Positions 35,264 to 44,137 of a DNA stretch of 64,000 nucleotides are shown here, one piece after another. The notes under the pieces were generated by a model, which made no database searches, had not been told where the DNA came from, and worked only from the letters and a program-made list of their open reading frames with translations. The stretch is from Thioalkalivibrio sp. ALJT (GTDB lineage: Bacteria > Pseudomonadota > Gammaproteobacteria > Ectothiorhodospirales > Ectothiorhodospiraceae), in NCBI RefSeq assembly GCF_000381825.1, contig NZ_KB907122.1, positions 124,001 to 188,000 on the forward strand, given 5' to 3'. The translations under genes and the position numbers were made by a program. The stretch's first letter is position 1; every line of letters begins with the position of its first letter.

Positions 35264-35320
35264 CAGGCTGCAACACAGAACCGCAAAATCCCGGATGCAA
35301 CGCGAGCGTGTTCATGAATC
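35264..35320 (+). repeat. Interspersed repeat family, truncated copy E
   Basis: CCGCAAAATCCCGGATGCAA followed by CGCGAGCGTGTTCATGAATC reproduces the right half of the family. It ends 23 bases before the EAL gene start; its CATGAAT contains an in-frame ATG but the ribosome site AAGGAG favours the later one. Confidence 0.65.
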
Positions 35321-35343
35321 AGCGGCACCCCGAAGGAGCTGGA

Positions 35344-37068
35344 ATGACGCAACCTCCGGCTGCCACGTGGCAGCCGGAACACCCGCAGCGTATTCGCAAG
35401 CCCTGGCGCATCGCCGGCGCCGCCGCCACCGTCGCACTCATGGCCCTGGTGGCCCTGCTGGTATACAAGACCGGCGGCACCTCGACCGCTTACCTCAATT
35501 TCATCCTGATTCCGGTGCTGCTGGGTGCCGCACTGTTCGGCCTTTGGGGCGGTCTTGCCTGCGGTCTCCTGGCCGGACTGATCCTGGGACCCTTCATGCC
35601 TCTGGACAGCGCTGCCGGGATCCCGCAGCCCACCCTCAACTGGGCCACACGCGCCACGATCTACGTCGTCCTCGGCGGCTTCGCCGGCTGGCTCTTCGAC
35701 ACCCTGAACCGGCACTCCCGACGACTGCTGGACCAGGCCTACCACAACCCGGTGACCGACCTGCCCAACCGCGAGGCCCTGGAGAGGTACACCCGCCACC
35801 TGATGAAACAGGCCGAGGCCCCCACCCCGCCCGCCACCCGCGTCTTCATCATCAGTCTGCAGATGGACAACTATCAGGACACCATCAGCGCCCTGGGCTT
35901 GACCGCGGAACGCCCCCTGCTACTGGCCATCTCGAAACGCCTGTGCGACACCGCCACCGCCAGCGGCTCCACGGTCTTTCATGTCCACGACGACCATTTC
36001 GTCCTGATCCTTCCGCATCGCAGCCGGCGCGAGGCCCTGCAACTCACGCAGGCCGTTATCGACCGCCTGCAGGCCCCGTTTCAGGTCCACGACATTCCGA
36101 TCTATCTCGGGGCTCATGCCGGCCTTTCGTCCTTCCCGTTTCATGAACAGGACGAACCCACCCGACTACTGACCAAGGCCTGGCTGGCCATGCACCAGGC
36201 GAGCCAGGCCGGACGCTACTACCGCAGCTACGACCGCCGCAGCGATGACCACAGCCTGCAAACAGTGGAACTGCTGGGCGAACTTCAGGGGGCCCTGAAC
36301 CAGGACCAGTTACGACTGTACTACCAGCCCAAACTGGACCTGAAAACGGGTCACCTGAGCGGCATGGAGGCGCTGCTGCGCTGGGAGCACCCGGTCCGGG
36401 GGCACATCCGTCCGGACACGTTCATCCCCCAGACCGAACGCACCGGATTGATCCACCCCCTGACCCGCAAGCTTCTGGAACAAGCGATTAACGACCTGAC
36501 AATCTTCCGCAGACACGGACTCGCCATGCCTGTCAGCGTGAACATCTCCGCGCGCAATTTCCTCGACCCCGATTTCGCCGAGGACGTGCTGGCCATGGTC
36601 CGACACTCGGGACTGCCACCCTGCGCCCTGGAGCTGGAATTCACCGAAAGCGCCGTCATGTCCGAGCCCGACGCGGTTATCGCCGCCCTGCACCGCCTGA
36701 CCACCGCCGGCCTGAGACTGGCGATCGACGACTTTGGCACCGGCTACTCGTCTCTTGCTTACCTCAAACGCATGCCGGTCTCGACCCTCAAGATCGACCA
36801 GACCTTTGTGCGCCATATGCGGGAGCAGCCGGTCGATGCGCAGATCACGCGCGCCAGCATCAGCCTCGCGCACGATCTCGGTCTGAAAGTCGTGGCTGAG
36901 GGCGCGGAGGACCAGGCCACACTGGATGCCCTGCGCGCCCTGGGCTGCAACGCGGCTCAGGGCTACGGGGTTGCGCGGCCGATGCCGCTGGATGCTGCCA
37001 TCGCCTGGGCCGAGGCCTGCGGCATCGAAGCTGGCGTGCAGGCGCGCTGCAGTCCCCACCCCGAATGA
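35344..37068 (+). CDS. Membrane EAL-domain c-di-GMP phosphodiesterase with degenerate GGDEF domain
   Basis: A 574-aa protein starting at an ATG with the ribosome site GAAGGAGCTGGA. Three or four N-terminal helices (about residues 25-115) resemble a small membrane sensor; the cytoplasmic part has a GGDEF-like domain in which the active-site loop reads VHDDHF instead of GGDEF, so cyclase activity is not expected. The EAL domain is intact: GMEALLRWEHP, NISARNF, ELEFTESAVM, IDDFGTGYSSLAYL and KVVAEGAED. It should hydrolyse c-di-GMP to pGpG. It is the only gene between the repeat-rich gap and rpmB. Confidence 0.93.
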   Translation: MTQPPAATWQPEHPQRIRKPWRIAGAAATVALMALVALLVYKTGGTSTAYLNFILIPVLLGAALFGLWGGLACGLLAGLILGPFMPLDSAAGIPQPTLNWATRATIYVVLGGFAGWLFDTLNRHSRRLLDQAYHNPVTDLPNREALERYTRHLMKQAEAPTPPATRVFIISLQMDNYQDTISALGLTAERPLLLAISKRLCDTATASGSTVFHVHDDHFVLILPHRSRREALQLTQAVIDRLQAPFQVHDIPIYLGAHAGLSSFPFHEQDEPTRLLTKAWLAMHQASQAGRYYRSYDRRSDDHSLQTVELLGELQGALNQDQLRLYYQPKLDLKTGHLSGMEALLRWEHPVRGHIRPDTFIPQTERTGLIHPLTRKLLEQAINDLTIFRRHGLAMPVSVNISARNFLDPDFAEDVLAMVRHSGLPPCALELEFTESAVMSEPDAVIAALHRLTTAGLRLAIDDFGTGYSSLAYLKRMPVSTLKIDQTFVRHMREQPVDAQITRASISLAHDLGLKVVAEGAEDQATLDALRALGCNAAQGYGVARPMPLDAAIAWAEACGIEAGVQARCSPHPE

Positions 37069-37083
37069 ACCTGTGCGTCTCAC

Positions 37084-37112
37084 TTGCACCGCCCCCGGGG
37101 CTGCGCTATAGT
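37084..37112 (+). promoter_or_regulatory. Sigma-70 promoter of rpmB-rpmG
   Basis: TTGCAC (37084-37089) and TATAGT (37107-37112) are spaced by 17 bases, close to consensus. Transcription would start near 37119, giving a leader of about 35 bases before rpmB. Confidence 0.82.
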
Positions 37113-37153
37113 CCGCCGTCTTTCTGGTAGACCCAAATTCCGGAGTCCCCCCG

Positions 37154-37390
37154 ATGTCCCGAGTATGTCAGGTGACCGGCAAGCGCCCGGCGACCGGTAA
37201 CAACGTTTCGCACGCCCACCGCAAGACGCGGCGGCGCTTCCTGCCCAATCTGCACTCCCACCGCTTCTGGGTGGAGAGCGAAAATCGCTTCGTGCGCCTG
37301 CGCGTGAGCAGCAAGGGTATGCGCATCATCGACAAGCGCGGCATCGATGCGGTCCTGGCGGACTGCCGTGCCCGCGGCGAAAAGATTTAA
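37154..37390 (+). CDS. rpmB: 50S ribosomal protein L28
   Basis: The 78-aa basic protein has the L28 signature [25 protein letters not shown] and [37 protein letters not shown], and the same length as E. coli L28. It contains one Cys at the N-terminus rather than the zinc-binding C+ form. It is followed 12 bases later by rpmG, the standard ribosomal pair, under a strong promoter at 37084-37112. Confidence 0.98.
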   Translation: MSRVCQVTGKRPATGNNVSHAHRKTRRRFLPNLHSHRFWVESENRFVRLRVSSKGMRIIDKRGIDAVLADCRARGEKI

Positions 37391-37402
37391 GGAAGATTCA
37401 CA

Positions 37403-37573
37403 ATGGCTGCCAAGACCGCACGCGACAAGATCCGCCTGGTGTCCTCCGCCGGCACCGGACACTTCTACACCACGTCCAAGAACAAGCGGAACATGCCCGA
37501 GAAGATGGAGATCAAGAAGTTTGATCCCGTCATCCGCAAGCACGTGATGTACAAGGAAGCCAAAATCAAATAA
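37403..37573 (+). CDS. rpmG: 50S ribosomal protein L33
   Basis: This 56-aa protein reads [49 protein letters not shown], matching E. coli L33 (55 aa). It lacks the CxxC zinc motifs, so it is the C- form. GGAAGATTCACA precedes the ATG. It ends 38 bases before a strong terminator. Confidence 0.98.
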   Translation: MAAKTARDKIRLVSSAGTGHFYTTSKNKRNMPEKMEIKKFDPVIRKHVMYKEAKIK

Positions 37574-37610
37574 TCGGGCCTGTCGGTCCACCTGTTTGAC
37601 TCCCTGGCTC

Positions 37611-37650
37611 AAAAAAGGCCCAGCCCGCAAGCGCGGTGCCGGGCTTTTTT
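37611..37650 (+). terminator. Bidirectional terminator between rpmG and the small minus-strand gene
   Basis: A6, then stem AGCCCG (37622-37627) and CGGGCT (37640-37645) with a 12-base loop, then T6. The A-run and T-run allow it to serve rpmBG and the convergent gene at 37676. Confidence 0.88.
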
Positions 37651-37675
37651 GCGTGTGCGTGAGTGCGACGTGCGT

Positions 37676-37906
37676 TCAGACGGGGTCAGCCTGCCCGCCC
37701 TCTGCCGGCGCAACACCGCCCTTTGCGGCCGTTTCCGCCCAGCGCGTCATCTGCCGGCCCCAGCGATGAGCCGTGGCCGGGTCCAGTTCGATCTTGGTAT
37801 AGCGCTCGCCATCGCGGATAATAACGCGCAGCAAAGGGACTCCCGAGTCGTGCAGGATCTGCCGCAGTTCCACGACCTCGCCAAATGGCGCATCAATCGA
37901 ATCCAT
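37676..37906 (-). CDS. 76-aa conserved hypothetical protein
   Basis: A small soluble protein beginning MDSIDAPFGEVVELRQILHDSG and containing LLRVIIRDGERYTKIELDPATAHRWGRQMTRWAE. AGGAGG nine bases before the ATG supports it as a real gene. The pattern APFG-E-V-E-L...G--LLR--IR-G-R-T--E-D--TA--WG is one I recall from small conserved proteins of several proteobacteria (possibly DUF6967), function unknown. It diverges from the EAL-HDOD gene 74 bases away and shares a terminator with rpmG. Confidence 0.78.
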   Translation of the reverse strand: MDSIDAPFGEVVELRQILHDSGVPLLRVIIRDGERYTKIELDPATAHRWGRQMTRWAETAAKGGVAPAEGGQADPV

Positions 37907-37980
37907 GGTGTGTGTTCCTCCTGAGCCGGCCAGCTACGAACCGTCAAGGCCGCCCATCTGTCTTTTGACCAAGCGCAAGC

Positions 37981-39204
37981 ATGCAACCAATTTTTGTCGG
38001 CCGGCAACCCATCTTCGATGATCAGGAGAAGCTGATTGGCTTCGAATTGCTCTTTCGCACGGGGCACCTCGACACCGCCTCGGTGACCGACGGCGACCTG
38101 GCCACCTCGGATCTGCTGCGCAGCGCCTTCGTCGATATCGGACTCCAGCACCTGGTCGGCGAGCACCTGGCCTTCGTCAATCTTACCCGCGGCTTCCTGG
38201 AGCACGACGTCATCACCAGCCTGCCGCCCCACCAGGTGGTGCTGGAGATCCTCGAGGACATCGAGATCAACGCCGAGGTCGTAGCCGCGGTCCGACGCCT
38301 GAAAGACCAGGGGTTTCGCATCGCGCTGGACGACTACCAGTTCCAGGAACACCATACCGAGCTGGTCGAACTGGCGGATCTGGTCAAGCTGGACGTGCTG
38401 AATCTGGGGCACGAACGCATCGAACAGGAGTTCACCAACCTGCGCCAGTTCGGCGTGCAACTGCTGGCCGAGAAGGTCGAGACCCCCGAGGACTATGCCC
38501 TTTGCCGTCGGCTCGGCTTCGACCTGTTCCAGGGCTTTCATCTGTCCCATCCGCATGTCATCGAAGGGCAACGCCTGGAAAGCCTGGAACTGGCACTGCT
38601 GCGGCTGCTGCGCGCACTGCAGGCGCCGGACCCGGAGCCGAGCGAGCTGGAAGACCTGATCGCCACCGAACCCGGTCTGGCCATCGAGCTGCTGCGCATC
38701 GCCAACAGCCCTGCCTATCGCGGCGCGCGCGCGACCGAATCCCTGCACGACGCGATCCTGCGCCTCGGCCAGGGGCGTATCAAGCGCCTGGCAATGTTGA
38801 TGGTGCTGCGGGGTTCCGCAGGTCAGACCCACGGCCTCGAACAGGTGATGATCCGTGCCCGCATGGGGATGCTGATGGGGCGCGCCCTCGATCTCCCGAA
38901 CGCGGAGTGCGAGCGCTATTTCACCCTCGGCATGCTCTCCGGACTCGACCGGGTGCTGGGCGTCCCCCTGCGGCGCATCCTCGGCGAACTGCAGCTGTCT
39001 AGCGAGATGGAACAGGCCTTGCTGGAAAGCAGCGGGCCACTGGCCCCGTTGCTGTCGACCATCGCCGCCTTCGAAGACCCGACATCCGCGCCGGAGGCCG
39101 AAGATGCTCTGGTCCCGGTCACAGTATCCAGCCATCTGTACCTGGAATCCGTGCGCTGGACCGAAGACCTGCTGGCCTCACTGACCCGGGACCCGGAAGG
39201 ATAG
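37981..39204 (+). CDS. EAL-HDOD signalling protein (YuxH/CdgJ type)
   Basis: The 407-aa protein has an N-terminal EAL-like domain (residues 1-195) starting IFVGRQPIFDDQEKLIGFELLFR, where the signature is ELL, and DDYQFQEHHTELVELADLVKLDVL. Residues about 200-400 form an HDOD domain (LEDLIATEPGLAIELLRIANSPAYRG, SLHDAILRLGQGRIKRLAMLMVL). EAL-HDOD proteins usually lack phosphodiesterase activity and act in c-di-GMP-linked signalling, for example CdgJ in Vibrio motility. Soluble, no sensor domain. The chorismatase gene begins six bases after its stop, so they are probably cotranscribed. Confidence 0.93.
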   Translation: MQPIFVGRQPIFDDQEKLIGFELLFRTGHLDTASVTDGDLATSDLLRSAFVDIGLQHLVGEHLAFVNLTRGFLEHDVITSLPPHQVVLEILEDIEINAEVVAAVRRLKDQGFRIALDDYQFQEHHTELVELADLVKLDVLNLGHERIEQEFTNLRQFGVQLLAEKVETPEDYALCRRLGFDLFQGFHLSHPHVIEGQRLESLELALLRLLRALQAPDPEPSELEDLIATEPGLAIELLRIANSPAYRGARATESLHDAILRLGQGRIKRLAMLMVLRGSAGQTHGLEQVMIRARMGMLMGRALDLPNAECERYFTLGMLSGLDRVLGVPLRRILGELQLSSEMEQALLESSGPLAPLLSTIAAFEDPTSAPEAEDALVPVTVSSHLYLESVRWTEDLLASLTRDPEG

Positions 39205-39210
39205 CCGGCC

Positions 39211-40161
39211 ATGACCCTGAACCTGCGCAGCCGGCTGCTACCGGAGGCCGCGAGCGACCCCGATACCGGCATGCACGTGCACCTGGGCGCGCCCGCCAGT
39301 GCCGACAATACCCGCGACGGCCTTCTCGAGATCCATCCCGGCCTGGAGGCGGTGGCACCGGACGCCTATGTCGAGTCCTGGACTACCCGCGGCAGTCCCC
39401 GCCCCGAACGTCGGGGCCCTCTGCGGCTGCTCGAATATCCGGAGATCCTGTTCGCAAGCTGGGAAGGGCCGGATCATGGCCTGCGCGACCAGACCGAACA
39501 GGCCTACCGTGACCTGCTGAGCGCCTGCCATGCGCGCGGTTTCGAACACCTGGCGCGTATCTGGAACTTCTTTGGCGACATCCATGGCGAAGAAGATGGC
39601 CTCGAACGCTACCAGGCCTTCTGCATCGGGCGCGCCGCCGCCCTGGAGGCCCTTGCAATCCCGCAGACCGGCATGCCCGCTGCCACGGCCATTGGCGGCA
39701 CCCAGCCGCGGCTGGTGATCTACCTGATCGCGACCCGCACCCCGGCTACGGCACTGGAAAACCCGCGCCAGGTCAGCGCCTACCGCTACCCGGAGCGCTA
39801 CAGTCCGAAGAGCCCGACCTTTGCACGCGCCACGCGGCTGGACACCACGGGTGGCCCACTGATCCTGCTGTCAGGCACCGCCAGCATCGTCGGTCACGAA
39901 AGCCGGCATCCCGACGATGTCGCCGCCCAGACCCGCGAGACGCTGGCCAACCTGCGGGCCCTGCACGAGACCGCCGGGCGCCACCTGCCACCTCCGCGCT
40001 GGCTGCGAGTCTACCTGCGCCGTCCCGGGGACCGCGCCTGTGTCGCTGCGGTCCTGGCCGAACATTTCAGCAATGCGTGGCCGCCCCCCGTGGTGCAATG
40101 GGCGCGCGGCGATATCTGCAGGCGCGAACTGCTGCTGGAGATCGAAGGCGTACATGCCTGA
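39211..40161 (+). CDS. Chorismatase/chorismate lyase-like protein (FkbO/Hyg5/XanB2 type)
   Basis: The 316-aa protein fits the chorismatase family: an N-terminal RNDGLLEIHPGLEAV-like segment (TRDGLLEIHPGLEAVAPDAYVESW), then RIWNFFGDIHGEEDGLERYQAFCIGRAAAL, and a C-terminal RidA/YjgF-like half with LSGTASIVGHESRHPDDVAAQTRETLANLRAL. Family enzymes turn chorismate into dihydroxycyclohexadiene carboxylate, 3-hydroxybenzoate or 4-hydroxybenzoate plus pyruvate. XanB2 supplies xanthomonadin aryl-polyene and ubiquinone precursors in Xanthomonas. Which product is made here cannot be read by eye. It is coupled to mutM (8-base overlap) and follows the EAL-HDOD gene by six bases. Confidence 0.85.
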   Translation: MTLNLRSRLLPEAASDPDTGMHVHLGAPASADNTRDGLLEIHPGLEAVAPDAYVESWTTRGSPRPERRGPLRLLEYPEILFASWEGPDHGLRDQTEQAYRDLLSACHARGFEHLARIWNFFGDIHGEEDGLERYQAFCIGRAAALEALAIPQTGMPAATAIGGTQPRLVIYLIATRTPATALENPRQVSAYRYPERYSPKSPTFARATRLDTTGGPLILLSGTASIVGHESRHPDDVAAQTRETLANLRALHETAGRHLPPPRWLRVYLRRPGDRACVAAVLAEHFSNAWPPPVVQWARGDICRRELLLEIEGVHA

Positions 40162-40969
40162 ACTGCCCGAGGTCGAAACCACCCGACGCGGCCTTGCACC
40201 GCTGCTGAATGGACGCAGCATCCGTGCCCTGGAGGTACGCGAGGCGCGCCTGCGCTGGCCGGTACCGGAGGCGCTGCCCGAGCACCTGGCGGGTGCTCGC
40301 GTGCAGAGCCTGACCCGACGCGCCAAGTACCTGCTCCTGGATACCGACCGGGGCGGCCTGCTGCTACACCTGGGCATGTCCGGCAGCCTGCGTCACTGCA
40401 CACCTGATACCCCGTTGCGCCGCCACGACCACCTGATCTGGCACCTGGACAACAACCGTCAGGTCCGACTGCATGACCCACGCCGTTTCGGCTGCTGCCT
40501 GCCCCTGCCCGCAGACCCCACACACCACCCGCTCCTCGCCGACCTCGGTCCCGAGCCACTGGATGCGGCATTTGACGGCGACTACCTGTTCCGCCGCAGC
40601 CGCTCCCGGCGCAGCCCGGTGAAGGTCTTCATCATGGATCAGGCCATCGTGGTTGGCGTGGGCAACATCTACGCGACCGAGGCACTGTTTCTCGCCGGCA
40701 TCCGGCCGGGGCGCGCGGCCGGGCGGGTGACCCGGGCCGAATACGAACGCCTGGTGCTCCATATCCGCGCCGTGCTGACGGAGGCAATTGAACAGGGCGG
40801 CACCACCCTGCGGGACTTCCTGCGCGAAGACGGCACGCATGGGTATTTCCGCCAGTCCCTGCATGTCTATGGCCGCGCCGGCGAGCCCTGCCTGACCTGC
40901 GGCACCACCCTGCAGACCCGCCGTATCGGACAGCGCGCCAGCAGCTACTGCCCCAACTGTCAGAAATAG
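40154..40969 (+). CDS. mutM: Formamidopyrimidine-DNA glycosylase (Fpg)
   Basis: A 271-aa bifunctional glycosylase/AP lyase that removes 8-oxoguanine. The N-terminal MPELPEVETTRRGL provides the catalytic Pro and Glu, Lys57-region RAKYLLLD is conserved, then DPRRFG, VVGVGNIYATEALFLAGI, and a C-terminal zinc finger C-x2-C..C-x2-C (CLTCG..CPNCQK). Length equals the family norm. The ATG overlaps the end of the chorismatase gene. No fragment of coaD or other usual neighbours is seen. Confidence 0.98.
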   Translation: MPELPEVETTRRGLAPLLNGRSIRALEVREARLRWPVPEALPEHLAGARVQSLTRRAKYLLLDTDRGGLLLHLGMSGSLRHCTPDTPLRRHDHLIWHLDNNRQVRLHDPRRFGCCLPLPADPTHHPLLADLGPEPLDAAFDGDYLFRRSRSRRSPVKVFIMDQAIVVGVGNIYATEALFLAGIRPGRAAGRVTRAEYERLVLHIRAVLTEAIEQGGTTLRDFLREDGTHGYFRQSLHVYGRAGEPCLTCGTTLQTRRIGQRASSYCPNCQK

Positions 40970-41261
40970 CATCGCTTCTGCGGCACGGCCGCGTCGCAAG
41001 GCCCCTTCACCACAAAATTCCCGGATAACCGCCACGCTCCGGTCGGGCTGACACTGGGAGGCGGCGGCCGCGATTACGGGAGTAAACAGGACAGACGGAG
41101 ACCGCCCCCTTTCCATATTTGTGCATGGCCCGGCAGCGCCCTCCGGCCCGATCAGTGCAAGCGACCTTCTATGCCTTGCGCCCGGCCCTGCCCCGGCACC
41201 ACGATCGTGAATGTCTCCGTGTTCTCATGTGGCGACATCAAGGGACGCCGCCCCCCCGGCA
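40970..41261. other. Intergenic region between convergent mutM and ABC ATPase genes
   Basis: Nearly 300 bases without a credible gene. A stretch ACCACAAAATTCCCGGAT at 41009-41026 resembles the centre of repeat copy E (CCGCAAAATCCCGGAT) and may be a decayed copy. No clear terminator with a T-run was identified. Confidence 0.4.
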
Positions 41262-42878
41262 TCAGAGGTAGCGCGACACGCGGGGCACGGCGTTCAACAA
41301 GTGGCGCGTGTATTCGGCCTTTGGACTGGCCAGTACCTCCGCGGTCGCGCCGATCTCCTCCATCCGCCCGTCGTGCATCACCAGCATGCGGTCGGAGAAG
41401 TATTCCACCACGCCCATGTCGTGGGTGATGAAGATCATCGCCAGCTGCCGGTCCACCCGCAGCCGGCCGAGGATCTGCAACACCTCGGCCTGCACCGACA
41501 CATCCAGCGCACTGGTCACCTCGTCGCAGATGATCACGTCCGGGTCCAGCACCAGGGCACGGGCAATCGCGATGCGCTGGCGCTGGCCGCCGGAGAACTC
41601 GTGCGGGTATCGCCACAGGGTATCTTCCGGCAGCGCGACCTGCTCCAGAACCTGCCCGGCGATCGCGATGCGCTCTTCCTGATCCGCCCCGATCCCGTGC
41701 ACGCCCATGGGTTCGGTCAGCAGGGTCATCACGTTCAGGCGCGGGTTCAAGGATGAGGCCGGATCCTGGAACACCACCTGCAGGTGGCGCCGTAGCCGAC
41801 GCAGCGCCTTGCGCGGCATCGCGCTCAGCGACTCGCCACGGTAGCGGATCTCGCCGCCGGTCGGCTCGACCAGGCGCAGGATCGCCCGGCCCAGCGTGGT
41901 CTTGCCGCAGCCGGACTCGCCGACCACCGCCAGCACCTCGCCGTTGTCCAGCGCGAACGAGACGTCATCCACCGCGCGTACCACGTCCACCTGGCGCCGC
42001 AGCAGGCCCTTGAGCACCGGGAAGTGCACCTGCAGCCCGGCGACCTCCAGCAGCGCCTCGCGCCCGGCCCCGGGCACCGGCGGCAGCGGCGGCAGGTTCT
42101 CCGGCAGGGCCTCGATCAGCCTGCGGGTGTAGGCGTCCTGCGGGTCGCGCAGCAGCGGGTGGCAGGCGCCCTGCTCCACGATGCGGCCCTGGCGCATCAC
42201 CGCCACGCGGTCGGCCACCGAGGCGACCACGCCGAAATCGTGGGTGATCAGCAGCACCGCCATGCCGTTACGCTCGCGCAGACGGTCGATCAGCTTCAGG
42301 ATCTCCGCCTGAATGGTCACATCCAGTGCGGTGGTCGGTTCGTCCGCGATCAAGAGGTCCGGCTCGGCCACCAGCGCCATCGCGATCATCACCCGCTGGC
42401 GCTGGCCGCCGGAGAGCTTGTGCGGGTACTCCTCGCGACGCTGCTCGGGGTTCGGCAGCTGCACCTCGCGCAGCACCTCCAGGGTGCGCGCCGCGCGCGC
42501 GGCAGCATCCATCTGCGGGCGGTGCAGGCGCAGCACCTCCTCGATCTGATCGCCGATGGTCAACACCGGGTTCAGCGAGGTCATCGGTTCCTGAAAGATC
42601 ATGCCGATGCGGTCGCCGCGCACCGACTGCATTACCGCATCCGGCAGACCCAGCAGCTCCTGGCGCCCCTCGCGTCCGGCCAGCCAGACCTCGCCCGACG
42701 GCCGCTGGAAGCCGCCATCCAGCAGGCGCATGATCGCCAGCGCGGTGATCGACTTGCCGGAACCGGACTCGCCGACCAGCGCGAACAGCTCGCCCCCGCG
42801 GATGGAGAAGCTGGCGGCCTCCACCAGGGGCGCCTCGCTGTCGCGGTGGCGGATCTGCAGGTTCTTCACCTCCAGCAT
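41262..42878 (-). CDS. Oligopeptide-type ABC transporter, tandem ATPase subunit (YejF-like)
   Basis: A 538-aa cytoplasmic protein with two complete nucleotide-binding domains. The first has Walker A GESGSGKS (about 36-43), signature [15 protein letters not shown] and Walker [13 protein letters not shown]; the second has Walker A GESGCGKT (about 318-325), signature [15 protein letters not shown] and Walker [12 protein letters not shown]. This fused OppD-OppF arrangement is typical of YejF and GsiA. It powers import by the two permeases encoded upstream (gap of two bases). The last gene of the four-gene importer operon. Confidence 0.93.
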   Translation of the reverse strand: MLEVKNLQIRHRDSEAPLVEAASFSIRGGELFALVGESGSGKSITALAIMRLLDGGFQRPSGEVWLAGREGRQELLGLPDAVMQSVRGDRIGMIFQEPMTSLNPVLTIGDQIEEVLRLHRPQMDAAARAARTLEVLREVQLPNPEQRREEYPHKLSGGQRQRVMIAMALVAEPDLLIADEPTTALDVTIQAEILKLIDRLRERNGMAVLLITHDFGVVASVADRVAVMRQGRIVEQGACHPLLRDPQDAYTRRLIEALPENLPPLPPVPGAGREALLEVAGLQVHFPVLKGLLRRQVDVVRAVDDVSFALDNGEVLAVVGESGCGKTTLGRAILRLVEPTGGEIRYRGESLSAMPRKALRRLRRHLQVVFQDPASSLNPRLNVMTLLTEPMGVHGIGADQEERIAIAGQVLEQVALPEDTLWRYPHEFSGGQRQRIAIARALVLDPDVIICDEVTSALDVSVQAEVLQILGRLRVDRQLAMIFITHDMGVVEYFSDRMLVMHDGRMEEIGATAEVLASPKAEYTRHLLNAVPRVSRYL

Positions 42879-42880
42879 GA

Positions 42881-44137
42881 TCAGCGCACCCCGCCGCGAG
42901 TCGCGCCCCCGGCGCCGGCCGCCGGGGTGGCGCGGTTGCGGCTGCGCGCCGCGGAGCGGGCATGCGGGTCCACCGCATCCCGCAAGGCCTCGCCGATCAG
43001 GTTATAGGCGAACACGGTCAGGAAGATGGCCCCGCCGGGGAACGCGGCCATCCACCAGTTGAAGGTGGAGCTCTGCACCGCCTGGTTCAGCATCTGCCCC
43101 CAGGAGGGCTCGTCCACCAGGCCCAGACCGAGGAACGAGAGCGTGGCCTCGGCCAGGATCGCGGAGGCCACGCCAAAGCTCGCCGCCACCAGGATCGGGG
43201 CGATGCCATTGGGCAGCATATGCCGGAACAGGATCGACGGCAGCGACAGCCCGGAGGCGATCGCTCCCTGCACAAAGTCCTGCTGGCGCAGGCGCAGGAA
43301 CTCGGCACGCACGTAGCGCGCATAGCCGGACCACGAGGTCAGCCCGATGATCAGCATCATCAGGTACAGCGAGCGCCCGAAGAAGGCGACGAAGGTCAGC
43401 AGCAGGAACAGGGTCGGGATCGCCTCGAAGATTTCCACCAGGCGCATGCCGATGATGTCCACGATGCCGGAGAAGTAGCCCATCAGCCCGCCCAGGATCA
43501 CGCCGATCCCGAGCGCGATACCGGTGGCGATGAAGCCGATGGACAGCGCGATACGCGAGGCATGGATCATGCGCGAGAGCACGTCGGCGCCGTTGTCGTC
43601 GGTGCCGAACCAGTGCACCCGATCGGGGACCTCGCGCGGGGCCTCCAGGCCGGTATCGGCGTAGTCGCGCAGGTAGTCGCGCGCGGAATACGGGATCGGT
43701 GCCCGGATCACCGCCTGGTAGGCGCCGGCTGCCTCGGCCTCGCGATACTGCTCGTAGACCACCAGCGACGGTGGCGATACCGTCTGCCAGGCCACCGCGC
43801 CCAGGATCGCACTGAGCAGGCCCCACAGCAGCAGGCGCCGCCAGGGTCGGCCGGGCACGGCCCAGAACAGAGCCGCCAGCAGCAGCATGCCGAACAGGGT
43901 CACGTCGGCGGCGCTCAGATAGCGCAGAAACGGCGCGGCCCAGTCGCCATCGGCGGTCTGCAGCAGCAGCGGGTGCGAATTGGCCAGCAGCGGGGCCAGC
44001 ACCGCGATCAGGGTCAGCAGCGCGATCCAGGCGATGCCCAGGCGCGCGCCCCAGCGCAGCAGGACCTCGCCCACGACGCGCCGGGCCCAGGATCGGCTGC
44101 GGCGGTCGGCATCCGGGTCGCGCACGGCCTCAGTCAT
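42881..44137 (-). CDS. ABC transporter permease (DppC/YejE-like) with extra N-terminal membrane segments
   Basis: A 418-aa inner-membrane permease. The C-terminal half carries the normal DppC core, including GTDDNGADVLSRMIHASRIALSIG and the EAA loop LRQQDFVQGAIASGLSLPSILFRHMLPNG. Between the usual first helix and this core sits an additional stretch of about 100 residues with three hydrophobic segments (VTLFGMLLLAALFWAVPG, LLLWGLLSAILGAVAW), making the protein about 75 residues longer than E. coli YejE. The start overlaps the previous permease by eight bases. Confidence 0.9.
   Translation of the reverse strand: MTEAVRDPDADRRSRSWARRVVGEVLLRWGARLGIAWIALLTLIAVLAPLLANSHPLLLQTADGDWAAPFLRYLSAADVTLFGMLLLAALFWAVPGRPWRRLLLWGLLSAILGAVAWQTVSPPSLVVYEQYREAEAAGAYQAVIRAPIPYSARDYLRDYADTGLEAPREVPDRVHWFGTDDNGADVLSRMIHASRIALSIGFIATGIALGIGVILGGLMGYFSGIVDIIGMRLVEIFEAIPTLFLLLTFVAFFGRSLYLMMLIIGLTSWSGYARYVRAEFLRLRQQDFVQGAIASGLSLPSILFRHMLPNGIAPILVAASFGVASAILAEATLSFLGLGLVDEPSWGQMLNQAVQSSTFNWWMAAFPGGAIFLTVFAYNLIGEALRDAVDPHARSAARSRNRATPAAGAGGATRGGVR

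Larger units (their letters stand above)
34867..35343. other. Intergenic region between LysR and EAL genes, rich in repeat copies
   Basis: These 477 bases separate divergent genes and must hold both promoters, though none stands out. Roughly half is repeat-derived: an inverted pair at 35052-35212 and a truncated copy at 35264-35320. No credible coding sequence. Confidence 0.55.

Noticed and set aside
41152-41238. A 28-codon minus-strand frame directly after the ABC ATPase gene
   Set aside because: No ribosome site and no similarity I recognise; too short to support.
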